This document shows, in pieces, positions 25,421-37,820 of a DNA stretch of 64,000 bases. The position numbers were made by a program, and so were the translations under genes. Under the pieces are notes generated by a model. It was not told the origin of the DNA. It ran no database searches and saw only the letters and a program-made list of their open reading frames with translations. The stretch lies in the NCBI GenBank assembly GCA_964017125.1, contig OZ024911.1, positions 39,421,917 to 39,485,916 of the forward strand, given 5' to 3'. The stretch comes from Flabesymbios commensalis. Its lineage: Eukaryota > Annelida > Polychaeta > Terebellida > Flabelligeridae. The number at the start of each line of letters is the position of its first letter. Position 1 is the first letter of the stretch.

Positions 25421-25939
25421 CGACTAAAAGATTCGTAGTGTTTAAACGTATCAAGCGAAATTTTGAGAAATGCTAACAAATTCGAATTTATGGAGATTGA
25501 AGTCAAATCCCTGCGACAGAAAAATAGATGTTAGATTGGAAATATCGGATGCGGCGCACTCAATGATGGACATTTCAATAACGAATGTCATCGTGATGAC
25601 CGCCACTAACTAACATTTAATAATTTATCTAATAAAAGAAAAACATGACACGTGTTGTAGTCTGCGCACGCAAATGCATGAACCGGAAACTAAAAGTGAT
25701 TTTAAAATTGAGAGTCAGGTTGAGTGATCTCAGAACCACCATCTAACTCGGCAAGATTATTCACATGGTTTGCTCAAGAGTTGTTTGACAAACTAGGCTA
25801 GAAATGTGAGTTGATGTCTCCACCATGAAAGGGAAAATGAAATGAATAGGTTTTTAGGTCACCTTTGTGCACATATAGGCTAAACTAAGCCAGGCGCACC
25901 TCTTGAGGATGGTGGGATGAACGAGATGCCTGCCAGACA

Positions 25940-26101
25940 CATGATTCGAAATTCGAACCCTGGTGGTCTGAGGCCGGGCTCGCTACCTCTCGGCCACGGA
26001 GGCTGCCCACAATATTGAATCTTTACAAGACCAGAGCGGGGTTTGAACCCGCGATCTCCGACTTTCCAAGCAGGCAGATTTAACTACTGCACCAGGGCCC
26101 C
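25940..26101 (-). repeat. Two adjacent tRNA-like SINE units
   Basis: Read on the minus strand, the first unit (26101-26028) has an A-box-like TGGTGCAGTAGTTAAATCTG and a B box GGTTCAAACCC, spaced as in a tRNA. The second unit (26010-25940) has TCCGTGGCCGAGAGGTAGCG and a B box GGGTTCGAAT. Neither folds obviously as a functional tRNA. They look like tRNA-derived SINE heads, arranged either as a dimer or as two insertions. Confidence 0.55.
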
Positions 26102-26118
26102 CGCCCTATCATGAACGG

Positions 26119-26660
26119 GATGTCCATGGTTTGCCCAAGACATTCTACGATAAGATTTACGAAGAACGTTCTAAAATAGTTCCATGGTTTTAGTTGACCA
26201 AGAACCTTCTACAATGAATTTTATTATTTGACTAAGAACATTCTACAATAAATTCCATGGTTTTACCAAGAACGTTCTACAAAACGTGACGTCCATGGTT
26301 TGACCATAGAGGTTATATTTAAAATAAGGGCACGGTTTGACCACGAACTTTTTATAGTAAGTCCATATAATTTTATCCAAGAACATCTAAAGCATTTGAT
26401 TTGAACACGAGCATTCTATAGGGAGTACTTGATTTGACCACGAACATTATGTGACAAAGTGACAAATTCACGAATTTGACACATTCTATAATAAATTCAT
26501 GGTTTGACATCACATATACGACGTTTTATTAAGAAATCCATAGTTTGAACATATATTAACCATAGATTAACCATATGGTTAATCTACAATGGTTTGACCA
26601 AGAACATTGTATACTGAGTCAACGAGTACACTCAGAACATTTCATAGTAAATTAATGGTC
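26119..26660. repeat. Irregular tandem repeat, about 45 bp period
   Basis: Repeats of a unit like CATGGTTTGACCAAGAACAT followed by TCTACAATAAATTC, roughly a dozen copies with drift and length change. An inner small palindrome AACCATATGGTT lies near 26573-26586. Confidence 0.7.
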
Positions 26661-26949
26661 TAATTTTCACAGCCAACAACGTTGTTATTAAAGGTACGAT
26701 TTTTCGCGAATAAAAATAAAGTTAAACATTTTGAATTCAGCGGAGACTCTAGTCTACTGTCAGTTTAGTGTGTTGAGCAAAGAGGTGGGTTATACTAACA
26801 TGCGGATATAATTCTATACAATCACATGTATAATAGTAAGATCATGAACATTCAAATTTGAATGAGAATGAGGTAGGGCCACCTGTATATAGCATTACAA
26901 TAACAAACTCAAGCTTCTTGATTATCGGGATATCTGGCCACAATTAACT

Positions 26950-26969
26950 CCCCCCCCCCCCACCCCCCT
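26950..26969. repeat. C-rich homopolymer run
   Basis: Interrupted run of C (11 C, A, 6 C). Unremarkable apart from the general abundance of G/C runs in the window. Confidence 0.7.
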
Positions 26970-27544
26970 CCACGGGTTATGCAGATAATATTGATATAGG
27001 GATTACCCTCCATAATAAGCCATCTAATTTATTTAGGCACCACAGTACGCCTGGGCTATATTTTGCTATTTAAGGCTTGGATTTACTACTTTACATGACA
27101 GAAAATTACGTCAAAACGTCATAATTATATACCTTATTACAGTATTCATCACAACGTATGTTATTAATCTATATAAACATCAAATGGGTTCCCAGTACTG
27201 AGAACGTATATAGATTAATTGAAATGTCCACCAACTTGCTGATCGTGATCCTCTACAAAGGATTAATCGCCAGCTACACATTCAGATACACGTACCGGCA
27301 TAATCTACGTCAACATTATATTAAACCAACATGTCACCCTGTTAATACAGACTGCCAATAATTATAATAACAGCGGCTAACAGCCACAAGCTATAGGCCT
27401 GCTTAACATAATGGGATTAAACCTCGGTCCTGCTAATGTTATACGTCGATATTAAACGACGCGTTGACTTCAATCATTTGTAAAAAGTATACGCCTTGTA
27501 CCTTACTAGATTTCTATCTCAGTTGTCAACCATTGCCAAAGGAC

Positions 27545-27840
27545 TAACCACCCTTAAAACGCTAAATTAAATAATTTAATTTTTCACCCACTTGAAATTG
27601 TGTCTCGCTACCGCGACACACAACTTCAAGTGGGTGAAAAATACTCTTATTTGCTTAATTTGAGACCAAACATTTGCAAATATTGATGTTTAAACAGACA
27701 TTTCGCTCACAGTAACTGTGATTTAAACGGCTAATAAAACGGATTCCCAGTAAACATAAAACATTTGTATAATATTTATACAACGCCGGCCCAACGTCTT
27801 ATGAATGGTATACAAATGTTTTGTGTTTACTTGGTTAAGG
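27545..27840. repeat. Group B TTAA element interrupted by A'
   Basis: The left end CCACCCTTAAAACGCTAAAT is followed by a near-perfect hairpin (CACCCACTTGAAATTGTGTC, 27579-27645). The right part TGATTTAAACGGCTAATAAA matches the element ending at 39582. A group A' copy sits at 27746-27834 within this right part. Confidence 0.7.
27746..27834. repeat. Group A' MITE nested in group B element
   Basis: Starts CCCAGTAAACATAAAACATT and ends TTGTGTTTACTTGG. The bases next to both ends are TT, a possible 2-bp target duplication. It is younger than the group B element it interrupts. Confidence 0.75.
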
Positions 27841-28079
27841 GCTGAAGCCGGTACACACCTTAGACGCGACTCAACTCAACTCGAAAAAAAATTTGTCAAG
27901 TTGAGTCTGGAATCAAGTAAAATGACTGATGGCGTCAATTGGATGAAAATAATAACAAAATAACTGAATTAGAGAGCACAGAATGATGGAACGCAAGGAG
28001 TGCTAGACAAATATGTCACAATCTAATAATCCCAAATAACGAGATTACCGCGCGGTTCACCAAATAACATTGACATAAC

Positions 28080-28150
28080 CTGATAACGCAGTTTCAATGC
28101 TGGTTCAACATCTATCAGACGTTGGCGCAACACTGAAACACTGCTGATCT
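28080..28150. repeat. Group A fragment
   Basis: GCAGTTTCAATGCTGGTTCA and CGTTGGCGCAACACTGAAAC remain as weak arms around ATCTATCAGA. Confidence 0.45.
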
Positions 28151-28271
28151 AACTTCGTAGCAGTGGATCAAGGTAAATAAAATGACAAACGAAACGCCAT
28201 GGTACAGAAATAACATTAAAACTATACAAGACGAACGAACCTTCCGACGAAATTGAAGCCACAAAAACGAC

Positions 28272-28348
28272 ACAACCCTCCAGACGCAGGATTCGAACTC
28301 GGATCATCGCGGTGCAGAACAACTCACTTTACCTGTCAGCCATCGAAA
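28272..28348 (-). repeat. tRNA-like SINE head
   Basis: On the minus strand, an A-box-like TGGCTGACAGGTAAAGTGAG (from about 28342) and a B box GAGTTCGAATCC (28300-28289) are spaced as in tRNA promoters. The region after the B box shows no clear functional tRNA 3' end. Probably a SINE remnant. Confidence 0.5.
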
Positions 28349-28373
28349 CTCAGTTTATCGAAATGCCTGCCAT

Positions 28374-28416
28374 TGTCAGTAAAATGGCGAACTGGCTGTC
28401 GTCATTTTACTGACAA
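28374..28416. repeat. Small hairpin
   Basis: TGTCAGTAAAATG and CATTTTACTGACA separated by a short spacer; 13-bp perfect stem. Confidence 0.6.
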
Positions 28417-29686
28417 GAGCAATGAATCAACTGATGATGGAGACATGTGAAAATGCACGGGAGAGGTATTCGCTGAAACAATGCTATGTAGTCCGGTGGC
28501 ACCACTCGGTGCCCCGGGGTGATGCGGTATATTGTCACGGTGGTCAGAATGTAATGACCAGTTCTCATCGTGTGATAATAAAATCAAAACGCAAATCATT
28601 CTGAACTATTATTTCCACACAGCACGCCAACTGCTAGAGCAATTCCCGCGCCCTGTGGAATAAACACATTTACAGGGTAGCGTGAAACAACTTCCAACGT
28701 TGGTCCACGCCTGAGCAAACAACTTCAGACCTTACCAAATCCATTATTTTAATTGGGGAATTTCTAGAGATTAACTATTATCAGTTAAAAGGCTTTATGT
28801 TGTTACTTAGTATATTAACAAATGCGTGACTATAACTATCTAACAAATTGTGTTTTGGCCACCGCCACTGCCTGCTTTTTCGCCGTATATTTTCCAACAA
28901 ATAACTCCGGGCTAGCACACAACAAACAAACACTGTAAAACCTAAGCTATTAACTGTAGGTTTTCAAAACAGATATTTCCATCCACTTTTTATCGTTGCA
29001 TCCTCATGCGTCTGCTTGTGTGCAAGAAATTCAAATTTGACGCAATATGCGGTATCCAGTTGTGTTAGAAATCACTCCACACAGATCCGTAGACTCCACA
29101 CTCAATCGTAGCAATTCAGGATTAGAAGTACATTTTAAAACTCCCAATGCTACAGATTCACACTGGAATGAAGATAAACGGTATCCTTGGTCTATGTGAT
29201 TAAATCCATTCAGCCTCAACTCATAACAAATTTGTAGTATCCATCTGAATAGAAATTTGTATCCCTTTATGACTTGATACTTTGATAGCGTGCTATAGAA
29301 TGTCCATGTTGATTCAAAATACATGTTGTATCCAACTTTGTTTCAAAATTTTAATTTGATTAGGATAAATTTTCAACTGCGCGTACTAGAAATCCACATA
29401 TGATATAAAAAACCTCAGTTGTATCCATTTGCAGATTACGCATCCCGCTCTACGAATACGAGCGGCAAAGTGACCGAGCGCTCGCCACGTTTAGAGCCAC
29501 CCTCACAACAACCACAGATCAATCAGCGAGGCTGCATAATTAACCTATCAAATCAATCTGATTAATCCAGGTGGGACGGCTTAATGAGCAGTCCGTGGTC
29601 AGTGGAGAGAGAGAGCGCGCACACGCGGCCGTCCACTGCCCTCTGTGTGTCGGTATGCTCCACGCACAGCACAGAACACAACACAC

Positions 29687-29766
29687 GCACTGCCTTAGCG
29701 ATGGGGTAGCATTGTGCCAACGTCTGCGACGTTGGCCCAATGTTACCCCATTGCTAACGCAGTGCC
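29687..29766. repeat. Group A-like foldback with private arms
   Basis: Arms GCACTGCCTTAGCGATGGGG and CCCCATTGCTAACGCAGTGC surround the group A centre CCAACGTCTGCGACGTTGG. The outer arms are unlike the consensus, yet both sides carry the same private sequence. Confidence 0.75.
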
Positions 29767-29826
29767 ACTAGGTAGACGGGAATGGTCTGCTGATTTTTCA
29801 CCTGGCACGGAGTTCTACACGTACTG

Positions 29827-29922
29827 CACAGCAAACGTGGGACTTCCACCCAGCGGTGGCCCATAGTCTACATCGCTGGCCCAACATTAAATCAACATTG
29901 GGTCAATGTGTTTTGTTTGCGG
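29827..29922. repeat. Group A foldback MITE, diverged
   Basis: CACAGCAAACGTGGGACTTC on the left, CTGGCCCAACATTAAATCAA and TGTGTTTTGTTTGCGG on the right; the left arm is shortened. Confidence 0.65.
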
Positions 29923-30967
29923 ACAGGGCAGGTGGTAATCACCTCCCCCCTCTGGCACCCCACCACGCCTCCTGGAACAATTGCAGTAAATACTCTAACC
30001 ATAGAGTTGCCAGTACTGCCATCATTCTCTCACTGCGCCCCGTAAGTATCTGATACTGAAGCGAGTCAATTACAGGGTAATAGAAGCAGATACTGCGCCA
30101 TTTAGGGGAGGTAGTTAAAAGGGGTACGTCGTCTCGAATGCGCATAATCACGCGCCCGGTCAAATTGCTATAATTATTATGAATCTCAATAACACCATTA
30201 ACTTATTTCCTGATACTGAATTAAGTCGATTGAAGAGTAATCAAAGTAAATGGAAACCAGACAGAGTGTGCAGCGTCGATTCGAGTGCACAGGATGTGAG
30301 ATACAATATCGGAACACCAATCGTTTCATTGGGTAACACTAAAAAAGTTGTCAAATAGGTAAGGTAACCTTGCAAACATGCCCAAGAATTATTTATTGAG
30401 AAACAGTTAATAAAATGTACACATAATCATGATAATCCACCAAGCACATCATAGTACACATTTTTGTGATATGACTACTAATTTTGATGGATTTTAAACA
30501 CGCATGGGTTATTGTACATTATTTACAAAGCAGTTTAATGGAAACTTATTAATACACATTGAATAAATTCGAATGTGACATGAGCAGATTATTTTCCGCG
30601 ACCACAAGTATAATAATAATAATTATAATAATTATATTATATTCGCGCAATGATAAGTATTTCGGATTCGTGGGCACATCTGGAAATTTGCCACATAACA
30701 TTATTATATATGATAATAGTTGAGTGGGATGGATTGCCTGAATGGTTGGATCAGTCACAAGTACTTAATAATTTATTGCGTTACACCACTTGTTAATTGA
30801 TCTGCGCTGCAAAATATGACTGTCAACTAAATTCGCGTTTATATGTGGTGAGTCAGAAGTATTTTTTTCAGTGAAATACTTTGAGACCATGAATCGTAGC
30901 AGTGATTCATGGTTTCATATGGCTAAGAATTACAATGATAAAGACAAACTTAGAACCACCCCATGTT

Positions 30968-31042
30968 GCTTTTTAAGGTTGGTCCAGACTCGCAAACGAT
31001 GGACCAACATTAAAGCAACATTGGTTCAACATCTACTATTTT
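30968..31042. repeat. Group A fragment
   Basis: TGGTCCAGACTCGCAAACGA, ATGGACCAACATTAAAGCAA and CATTGGTTCAACATCTACT remain; the left outer arm is missing. Confidence 0.55.
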
Positions 31043-32252
31043 ATGTCAATCAAAAAGAGATCATCAACATATTTTTTGCGTATAATTCAGATTTGTATCC
31101 ATATACAGACTGGGGAGATTTTTAGGTGTATATGTATTCATTTGTCACTGACGACTGCATTGGTAACATGATTGGTCGCATAACAGCACTGTTCAACACA
31201 GATCATTTCCGGGTTACACCAGTTTGCAGTAGTAATAGTGGTAATACAATGTTAATGTTATAAGTCAGTCGCCGCTTCACTGCGTCACTATTATTATCAA
31301 ATCTCACATTCATCCAATAACCTTGATTGATGTTGAAAACCAAATATATGTAATGGACTGCGCATTACATCCCCATGAATGGACCTATACCAAAATAAGT
31401 ATAAAATTGCCTTCAAAGAAATATGAACGAGGGATTTAATCAACCCATTGTTTGTACAACATCATAGCTTCTTGACCAGACCAGAATTGAGTCGACATTG
31501 CGCCAGTATTAGTCATTTGTGGTAGTGAGCTGGACATAAATATGTATAAGCATAAAAATAGATATACATTTGCGAAGATCACTATTTCCGCAAGTTTGAT
31601 CATTTCTTAGAATCCAAGATGGAGGCTGGAACGCCAGTGACCAAACTGTATATATATATCATTATGTAACCATTTCGTGTAGATGTACACATGACCTAGA
31701 TATAAATCCAATCTCTAATAGAGAGACCATGTGTTAGGATTTTAACAATTTATCAATCAAAGCCTAAGGCAACTATTAGAAGCTCATTGATTGGCCGATT
31801 CTTTAAAGAGTCAGCTATCATAAAACAGATTTAAGTTACGTCTTGAATGCCTGAAACCCGTGGAGGTGAGGAGCTTTTCGCTAAACAAACAATCTAATTA
31901 AAGATGGATGATACATTTTTCCAGAAAGAGCTACTTTCGTTAATACACATATGTGCTGATTTAGAAAGAACGGCGTCTTCAACACTTACTGCTTATCAGC
32001 TACAAATATATCCACCAAAATTCATTAAAAAAGAAAATGAAGAGGAACAGATATAAAATACAGCCTCATTATTGTAAGTTATAACATGTCAGGTTTTTAA
32101 ACCTAAGGGGGTGTTTTTCGTTCACTCGTAGCTGGCAATTACGTCAGCAGCGTCAAATAAAAATAAATGGAATATGTCCAGTAGCAATGCAGGACTTTTG
32201 TTTGAGACTAACACTCTAAGTGGAAAGTTATCTCTTTGAACACCCCAAGAAT

Positions 32253-32312
32253 GTTCACTCGTTTGGGGTTGTGTGTCCCATCAGCGACACACACAACCTA
32301 AAACGAGTGAAT
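32253..32312. repeat. Group B-like hairpin, variant arms
   Basis: TTCACTCGTTTGGGGTTGTG and CACAACCTAAAACGAGTGAA form a stem with a short TGTCCCATCAGCGACA loop. Same layout as the group B hairpin but a different stem sequence (CGTTTGGGG in place of ACTTGAAG). Confidence 0.65.
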
Positions 32313-32483
32313 TTCAAACGAGTCAAATCGAAGGTCATACATTTCCAACCCTTTATACTGTTCGAAGATTGTAATCGTGTAAAAATGTATTTCAATCACA
32401 GTACTGTTATTGGGAGTGGAATGGTGTTTAAAGGTCAATACTAGTATTTGAAAATGTTTGGTCTCAAATTAGACAAATAATAG

Positions 32484-32553
32484 TAATTTTCACCCACTTG
32501 AAGTTGTGGGTCGCGGTAGCGAGACACAACTTCAAGTGGGTGAAAATTTAAAT
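32484..32553. repeat. Group B hairpin, clean copy
   Basis: AATTTTCACCCACTTGAAGT and ACTTCAAGTGGGTGAAAATT with the inner TCGCGGTAGCGA. The preceding CAAATTAGACAAATAATAG is typical group B flank. Confidence 0.8.
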
Positions 32554-32877
32554 AACATCACTTAGTCGGTAAATGTACAATGGAATGCGGTAATAAAGAG
32601 GATTAAAACCGATCATAGACGTGAAAAATAGAGGATCTGAGTGAAAAGTAGAAATACCGCTTGAAAAGAGAGAATCAGTGTCTTACCACGATACAGGTAA
32701 TGATAATGACAATGTTGACACCTGATAATGACAAAGCCGACATTTAATCAGAATACGAGTGGAAATACGATAGCGAGGTCGTAAAACGTGACACTTCTCA
32801 GTGACAGTTTTTACGCTAGAAACACCAGCGCTACAGGTAGTATTTCAATACAGGCGATTATAGCGACTAACACTATC

Positions 32878-33018
32878 ATAACCCTAAAAGGGCTAAATTA
32901 AATAAATTTGTTTTTTCCTCACTTGAAGTTGTGTCTCGCTGTCGCGACCCACAACTTCAAGTGAGTAAAAATTACTTATATTAATAGTATAATTTGATAC
33001 GCTTATAGGGCTAATATG
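32878..33018. repeat. Group B element, partial
   Basis: Left end TAACCCTAAAAGGGCTAAAT, hairpin at 32915-32970 (CCTCACTTGAAGTTGTGTCT), possible right end TTATAGGGCTAA at about 33005-33016. Confidence 0.6.
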
Positions 33019-33142
33019 CTTCACAAACTAGTGATTTTCTGGCAAAATTTCAAACACAATGAATACAAAACGAAAACTGTGATGAGCAACTAATGCAATA
33101 TGTGCCGAGTTTCAAAGCAATTATAACAATTATAAGACATAC

Positions 33143-33220
33143 ATGGCCCTTCTGCTCATTCGGTAAGGCTGTGGAGTTGTAAACTGAAGGGGTGGGGCTC
33201 GAATCCCGACTGCGCCGTAT
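33143..33220 (+). repeat. tRNA-like SINE head
   Basis: A-box-like CTCATTCGGTAAGGCTG (33155-33171) and B box GGGCTCGAATCCCG (33195-33208) with tRNA-like spacing. The downstream sequence is unassigned. Probably tRNA-derived SINE, not a working tRNA. Confidence 0.5.
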
Positions 33221-33352
33221 GCTATATGTTTGTCATCGTGGTTGTCCATAAGATAAAGTGAGGGCCCCAGTCATGTTTGAATCCCTGGAGTTGTTACCGT
33301 TATTGAATCATCATAAACAACACCTAAAATTCTTCACGAAAATAGGACAAAC

Positions 33353-33444
33353 ACAAAACGTTGAATCAATGTTGGTTTAACGTTGGTTCACCGTCTACGA
33401 CCAACGTTAAACCAACATTAAATCAACGTCTTGTGTCTGCTAGT
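33353..33444. repeat. Group A foldback MITE
   Basis: CACAAAACGTTGAATCAATG and CATTAAATCAACGTCTTGTG arms, with TTGGTTTAACGTTGG mirrored around CACCGTCTACGA. Confidence 0.8.
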
Positions 33445-33494
33445 CTCGACATTGATATTTGCACAAACTGTAGAAAGCAACGTAAAACCACATC

Positions 33495-33720
33495 AACCCT
33501 TAAACCGCTATATAGTCGTTCTAAATCCGTTTTATTAGCCGAAACGCCGGCATTAAATGAGCGTTTAACTTTAAACATCAACGCTTGCAAATCTTTGGCC
33601 CCAAATTTAAGAAATATCAGTAATTTTAAGCCACTTGAAGTTGTGGTACGCGGCAGCGAGACACAACTTCAAGTGGCTGAAAATTTAAATTCTTTAATTT
33701 AACGTTTCAATGCTTAATAA
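33495..33720. repeat. Group B element
   Basis: Left end CAACCCTTAAACCGCTATAT; hairpin at 33620-33691 (AAGCCACTTGAAGTTGTGGT / CACAACTTCAAGTGGCT). The right end near TTTCAATGCTTAAT is eroded. Confidence 0.65.
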
Positions 33721-34267
33721 TGCAGCTCAGCTCATAGGAGGTAGCTATGGAAACAGCTTATCACGACTCCGCTTTTAAATAATATGGTCGATCAAAAAAC
33801 AACCACAGCTAGGAAGAATATCAGAAAAAGTTACAAAAACGACATCTGCCTTGCATCAAGTTTCACAGTCACTATACAGGGTGGCGATAGTGTGAGACAG
33901 CTAGCCGACAGTTGACAGTCTCCCGGGTTTAACATTTTTGTTTCATATACAGAACATAGTAAACAGCCTATACAATGTATTTGTTCTACTGGTGTGAAGG
34001 ACTATAAGGTCCATTTGTCTGAATATGTGGGAATTGTTCATCAATTTTCATTCAAAGCAAATTTATGCAAATCCGCGCGATCACCAAAAATCTAATCGAT
34101 TCATTGTTTCTTGGCCCGACACACATTTCTGGTCAAAGTTTAATGCAAATCCGTTTATTGTTTTTTAAGTAATCCGACGGACGAACATAGACACAGACTG
34201 ACAGACAAACAAACCAACATGACCAAAAACATAACCTTCCTGGCGGAGATAATCAGGTCCTTATTTT

Positions 34268-34322
34268 TGACCAATGTGCCAGCATTGATACAGCATTGTG
34301 TGAATGTCTCGTGTTTTCTGTG
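34268..34322. repeat. Group A half copy
   Basis: Only one arm remains: CCAGCATTGATACAGCATTG then TGTCTCGTGTTTTCTG. Confidence 0.5.
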
Positions 34323-34430
34323 AAGATAGCCCGTCCTAATTTGTTGGGGTCACGGGTAAAGTTATCACGCCATGATAACAGTCGGTAAACGCCTGACCCT
34401 CTATTGTCATTGTCACATGCGATTCAGGAC

Positions 34431-34583
34431 CCCCAATAAACACCGAGATATCGTCCCAATGTTGCTTTAATGTTGGGCCAACGTCGAAGTGATTTGCTGA
34501 ATAGTCACACAACGTTGGGCCATCATCTCAGACTGTGGCCCAACATTGAAACGATATTGCCAGAATTCCTCAATTTTCCTGGG
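34431..34583. repeat. Group A copy with inner duplication or nesting
   Basis: The outer arms CGAGATATCGTCCCAATGTT and AACATTGAAACGATATTGCC pair, but the centre holds two core-like blocks (GGGCCAACGTCGAAG and GGGCCATCATCTCAGAC) separated by unrelated bases. This suggests one copy inside another or a core duplication. Confidence 0.6.
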
Positions 34584-35065
34584 AATCTGGTATCTTCCAC
34601 GCCTGAAAAAAACTTGACAATATAAATAGCGGCTATTATGGTGGGGTGCAGCGCTGCGAAATGAAGGTAAATAACCTATAATGAAAGGTCAAACTCATAA
34701 CGCTGACGGTGAACACGCCATATACCAGATGTAGAAGATCGTGTCAAGAAACACATTTTGGATAAAAAAGTATTTAAGGGATACGCCCCTTTGACACTTA
34801 TCATTCTACAGTAGGTATATACATGCTCAAAGAATTTAGAAAAGGAAATAAAATGCCGATTAAAATCATTTTTGGCAAATAATAAAATAATTTAATTTGA
34901 TAAATATATATACACATCAACATTTTTTTTCGTTATTTAGAATTGCAATTCGCACCTTCAAATGCATGAGAAATACAAACTGGTAAATTAACAGGATAAG
35001 GTTTGAAACTTATCAGGTGTCACAACGTGTTCTATTCTGGTTCCGGTTGACATAATATAAAAATC

Positions 35066-35331
35066 TTAACCCTTGTGCTGCTGGGACCGTATTATATATA
35101 TATTTACGGTTTCAAGCAAGTTTTAGATCAATGGAAATATCACTAAATTTGATAAAACAGTTTTTAGTAGATGCTTAGTTTATCCAAAAATTCAATACTA
35201 CAGATGTCTATATAAGTATGTTTCAGAAATAATAGTATCCTTCATTCATTTGAAGCTGGAAATTGCGTTAGCAATTCCAGCTTCAAATGAATGAAAAAGA
35301 CCCACAAACAATTCAGCAGTACAAGAGTTAA
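35066..35331. repeat. TTAA element with GCTGGAAATTGC hairpin
   Basis: TTAA on both sides; left CCCTTGTGCTGCTGGGACC and right CAGCAGTACAAGAGTTAA are inverted repeats. Hairpin at 35240-35297: TTCATTCATTTGAAGCTGGA against TCCAGCTTCAAATGAATGAA. It shares hairpin and ends with 47209-47654 and partly with 4184-4415. Confidence 0.78.
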
Positions 35332-35668
35332 GAAGCTGCTTCATTTCTGATTTACCATCAATAAACACTCACCGAATTAAAACTTACATTTGCATTTTTT
35401 TAAATTGTCACAAATCAAAACAAATTGTCACAAATTAAAACATTTCCCATCAGTTGTAGAGCTCTTTAGCAATTCGGATTGTATCAGCACTAGTATACAT
35501 GTCTTGGATGTTATACAAATTGAGAAATGTTGTCACACGTGAAGTGTGGAATGTGGTTGTAAGACAAGATCAGCTCAGCTGATGCTAAAAAGGCTTAAAC
35601 AATCTTAAATCGTTCGAGATCACTATAGTTTTTTGTCCTTTGATACATGTATATACCAGATGGCTATA

Positions 35669-35745
35669 ACCCAGCAAACACGTTGGACAAATGTTCAAGT
35701 TGGCTTAATGTTGGCCCAGCATAATACCGAAATTGGATCATCTGG
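35669..35745. repeat. Group A partial copy
   Basis: Starts CCCAGCAAACACGTTGGAC and has TTGGCTTAATGTTGGCCCAG; the right arm is truncated. Confidence 0.55.
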
Positions 35746-35814
35746 GAACATCTCTCATCATAGTGGACAACATCATAAAATAGAGCAGACAATTAGAGTA
35801 TAGTTTGGCTAGCA

Positions 35815-35900
35815 CACAAGAAACGCTTAACCAATATTGGTTTGATGTTGGCCCAGGGTCGTAGACGGTTGACCAATATTAAACCAGCATATTTTACTAG
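35815..35900. repeat. Group A foldback MITE
   Basis: TTAACCAATATTGGTTTGAT and GACCAATATTAAACCAGCAT around GGGTCGTAGACGG. Both arms have CAATATT in place of the usual CAATGTT. Confidence 0.7.
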
Positions 35901-37820
35901 GTATAATATCTGCCCGCTCAATAATACTGCATGCCAATAAAACACCCAACTTATCTGATTAACAATGAAAATCGCATAAATTCGGTACAGCCTTTTAACG
36001 CAATTATCACCCCATCTGTAGTTACATACTTTGCGAAACAGTCATACCAGAATAATGGACACCATGCATGTCCTACCACACAAATGACAGGGAATCATTT
36101 GTCCCCAAAGAAATGTGTAGCAGCCTCGCATGTGCTAAACTACTATTCTCCATGCGAAAAATTGCTACACCAACATATTATTTTGTAGCAGTTGCCCAAA
36201 ATTGTGTAGCAAACAGCTTCGCTACACCAGACAAATTATTCCCTGAATGATGGGAGAAACTGCGACAGGACAAAAATCTAATTTTTGCTGCCGCCTTGGG
36301 TCGGTGAGCTATACATTGTATTGACTATATTTGGCATTATAGTAATCATATTCACATAATAATGTACACCAGTAGTGATTTTAAGGTATGTAGTTATTTC
36401 AACTTATAACTTAAAGGGAAACCATTTTTAGATGCCTCTCCAATAAAATAAGGAACCGAACGGTCGCCCAGCGTCAAACCAGCATATTTGATGAACGTCT
36501 CGGCACTTGACAGTCATTGCTGTATGGACTGAGTCATATCCACGCTCCAGTGACTTCAAATAAACGCTCTTCTATAATAAGTAAACTATCTGGGGAAATG
36601 TAACTAAACATTATCATTAGATTCATGATTTGTTGGCCACTGGTAACCACCTCGCAAAACACGGTGTGTTCTCACTTGAGTAGTAAAGAGAATAATATAT
36701 GCTCCGAATATAATATATTCGGTGAAATAGTTGTAAGCATACATGTAGTTTCGATTTTTCTCATAACCCATAATTATGGATTAAGAATTTATCAGCATAT
36801 TGTAATATATTGTGTACTCTAAAAATTGCATTTTCGCCACTTTACTAAAATAACATTTCACGGGGGAGAAATACAAAACACATCAAAATTTTCCACTGCC
36901 ATGTTTTTCAATCGTAATATTTTATCGCTCAAATGACCTGAAAATAAGAGCTGACCAAGGCTTTCAAATGTAATTGCACAGACCTCTAGATATGAACAGC
37001 CAACAGGCGCGAGATTGTCGTGAACTTACGGCGCGCATGCGCGGCTAGGATAAGGGATAACTGATTTCCGGTCCACTTTTCATGCTATTTATGCTTTTCA
37101 TCAGCTCGATAGGCGAGAATTTGGGCTATTTTGTCACTATAATTTAAATTACTGAACCAACTAATTGTTCAAAATAATGTATTTTCTATGTTTATGCTAA
37201 ATATATACATTAAAAACAATGACAATTGAGGTTTACAATTTAAAGTAGTCGCCAAAGTGAAGCTGTTACAAACTTGACTGTAGTGTATCACTAAGCCAGC
37301 ATGTCAGTAAACCTTAATTCGGACAATTGTCATATTGAATTGAATACATGTATAGACGCCAGATTATAGGTGTATTGGACATGGTGTGTATACGTCTATG
37401 ATTTATGTCCACATATTTTCACGGGAGAAGGATACTTTATGGGCTTGGATGTTTTCTTCTTGTTGTAATATTTAAATACTTTTGATAATGAAGCAGAAGG
37501 AACTATTATAATGTATTTATTTATCGATACATTTGTTACGATTTGAAAGATATTGATGTAAATAATTAATTTGACTGTGATTGAAATTGTGATCAACACA
37601 ATGTTTACATACCCATGAAAAAAAACGATCAAAAAGCACATGGTTGACAGTTCACTGGGAAAGTAAACTATCCCTTTTCTCGCTAATTCTCGCAGACGGA
37701 AGTTCATACACATCAATCAGTGTCGTGAGATTTGAAGTCGCTTGTCCATTCCCTCTATGTCTATGGTAATTGCTAAGTATTAATGAAAAAGATAATCACC
37801 ACCGATTGTTCATATAACTT

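Noticed and set aside
25940-26101. Functional tRNA genes
   Set aside because: A and B boxes are visible, but I could not see a full cloverleaf with acceptor stem and anticodon arm; the same caution applies to 28272, 33143 and 55487.
26119-26660. CRISPR-like array
   Set aside because: Repeats are imperfect, of varying spacing, and the sequence is clearly animal; it is a decayed minisatellite.
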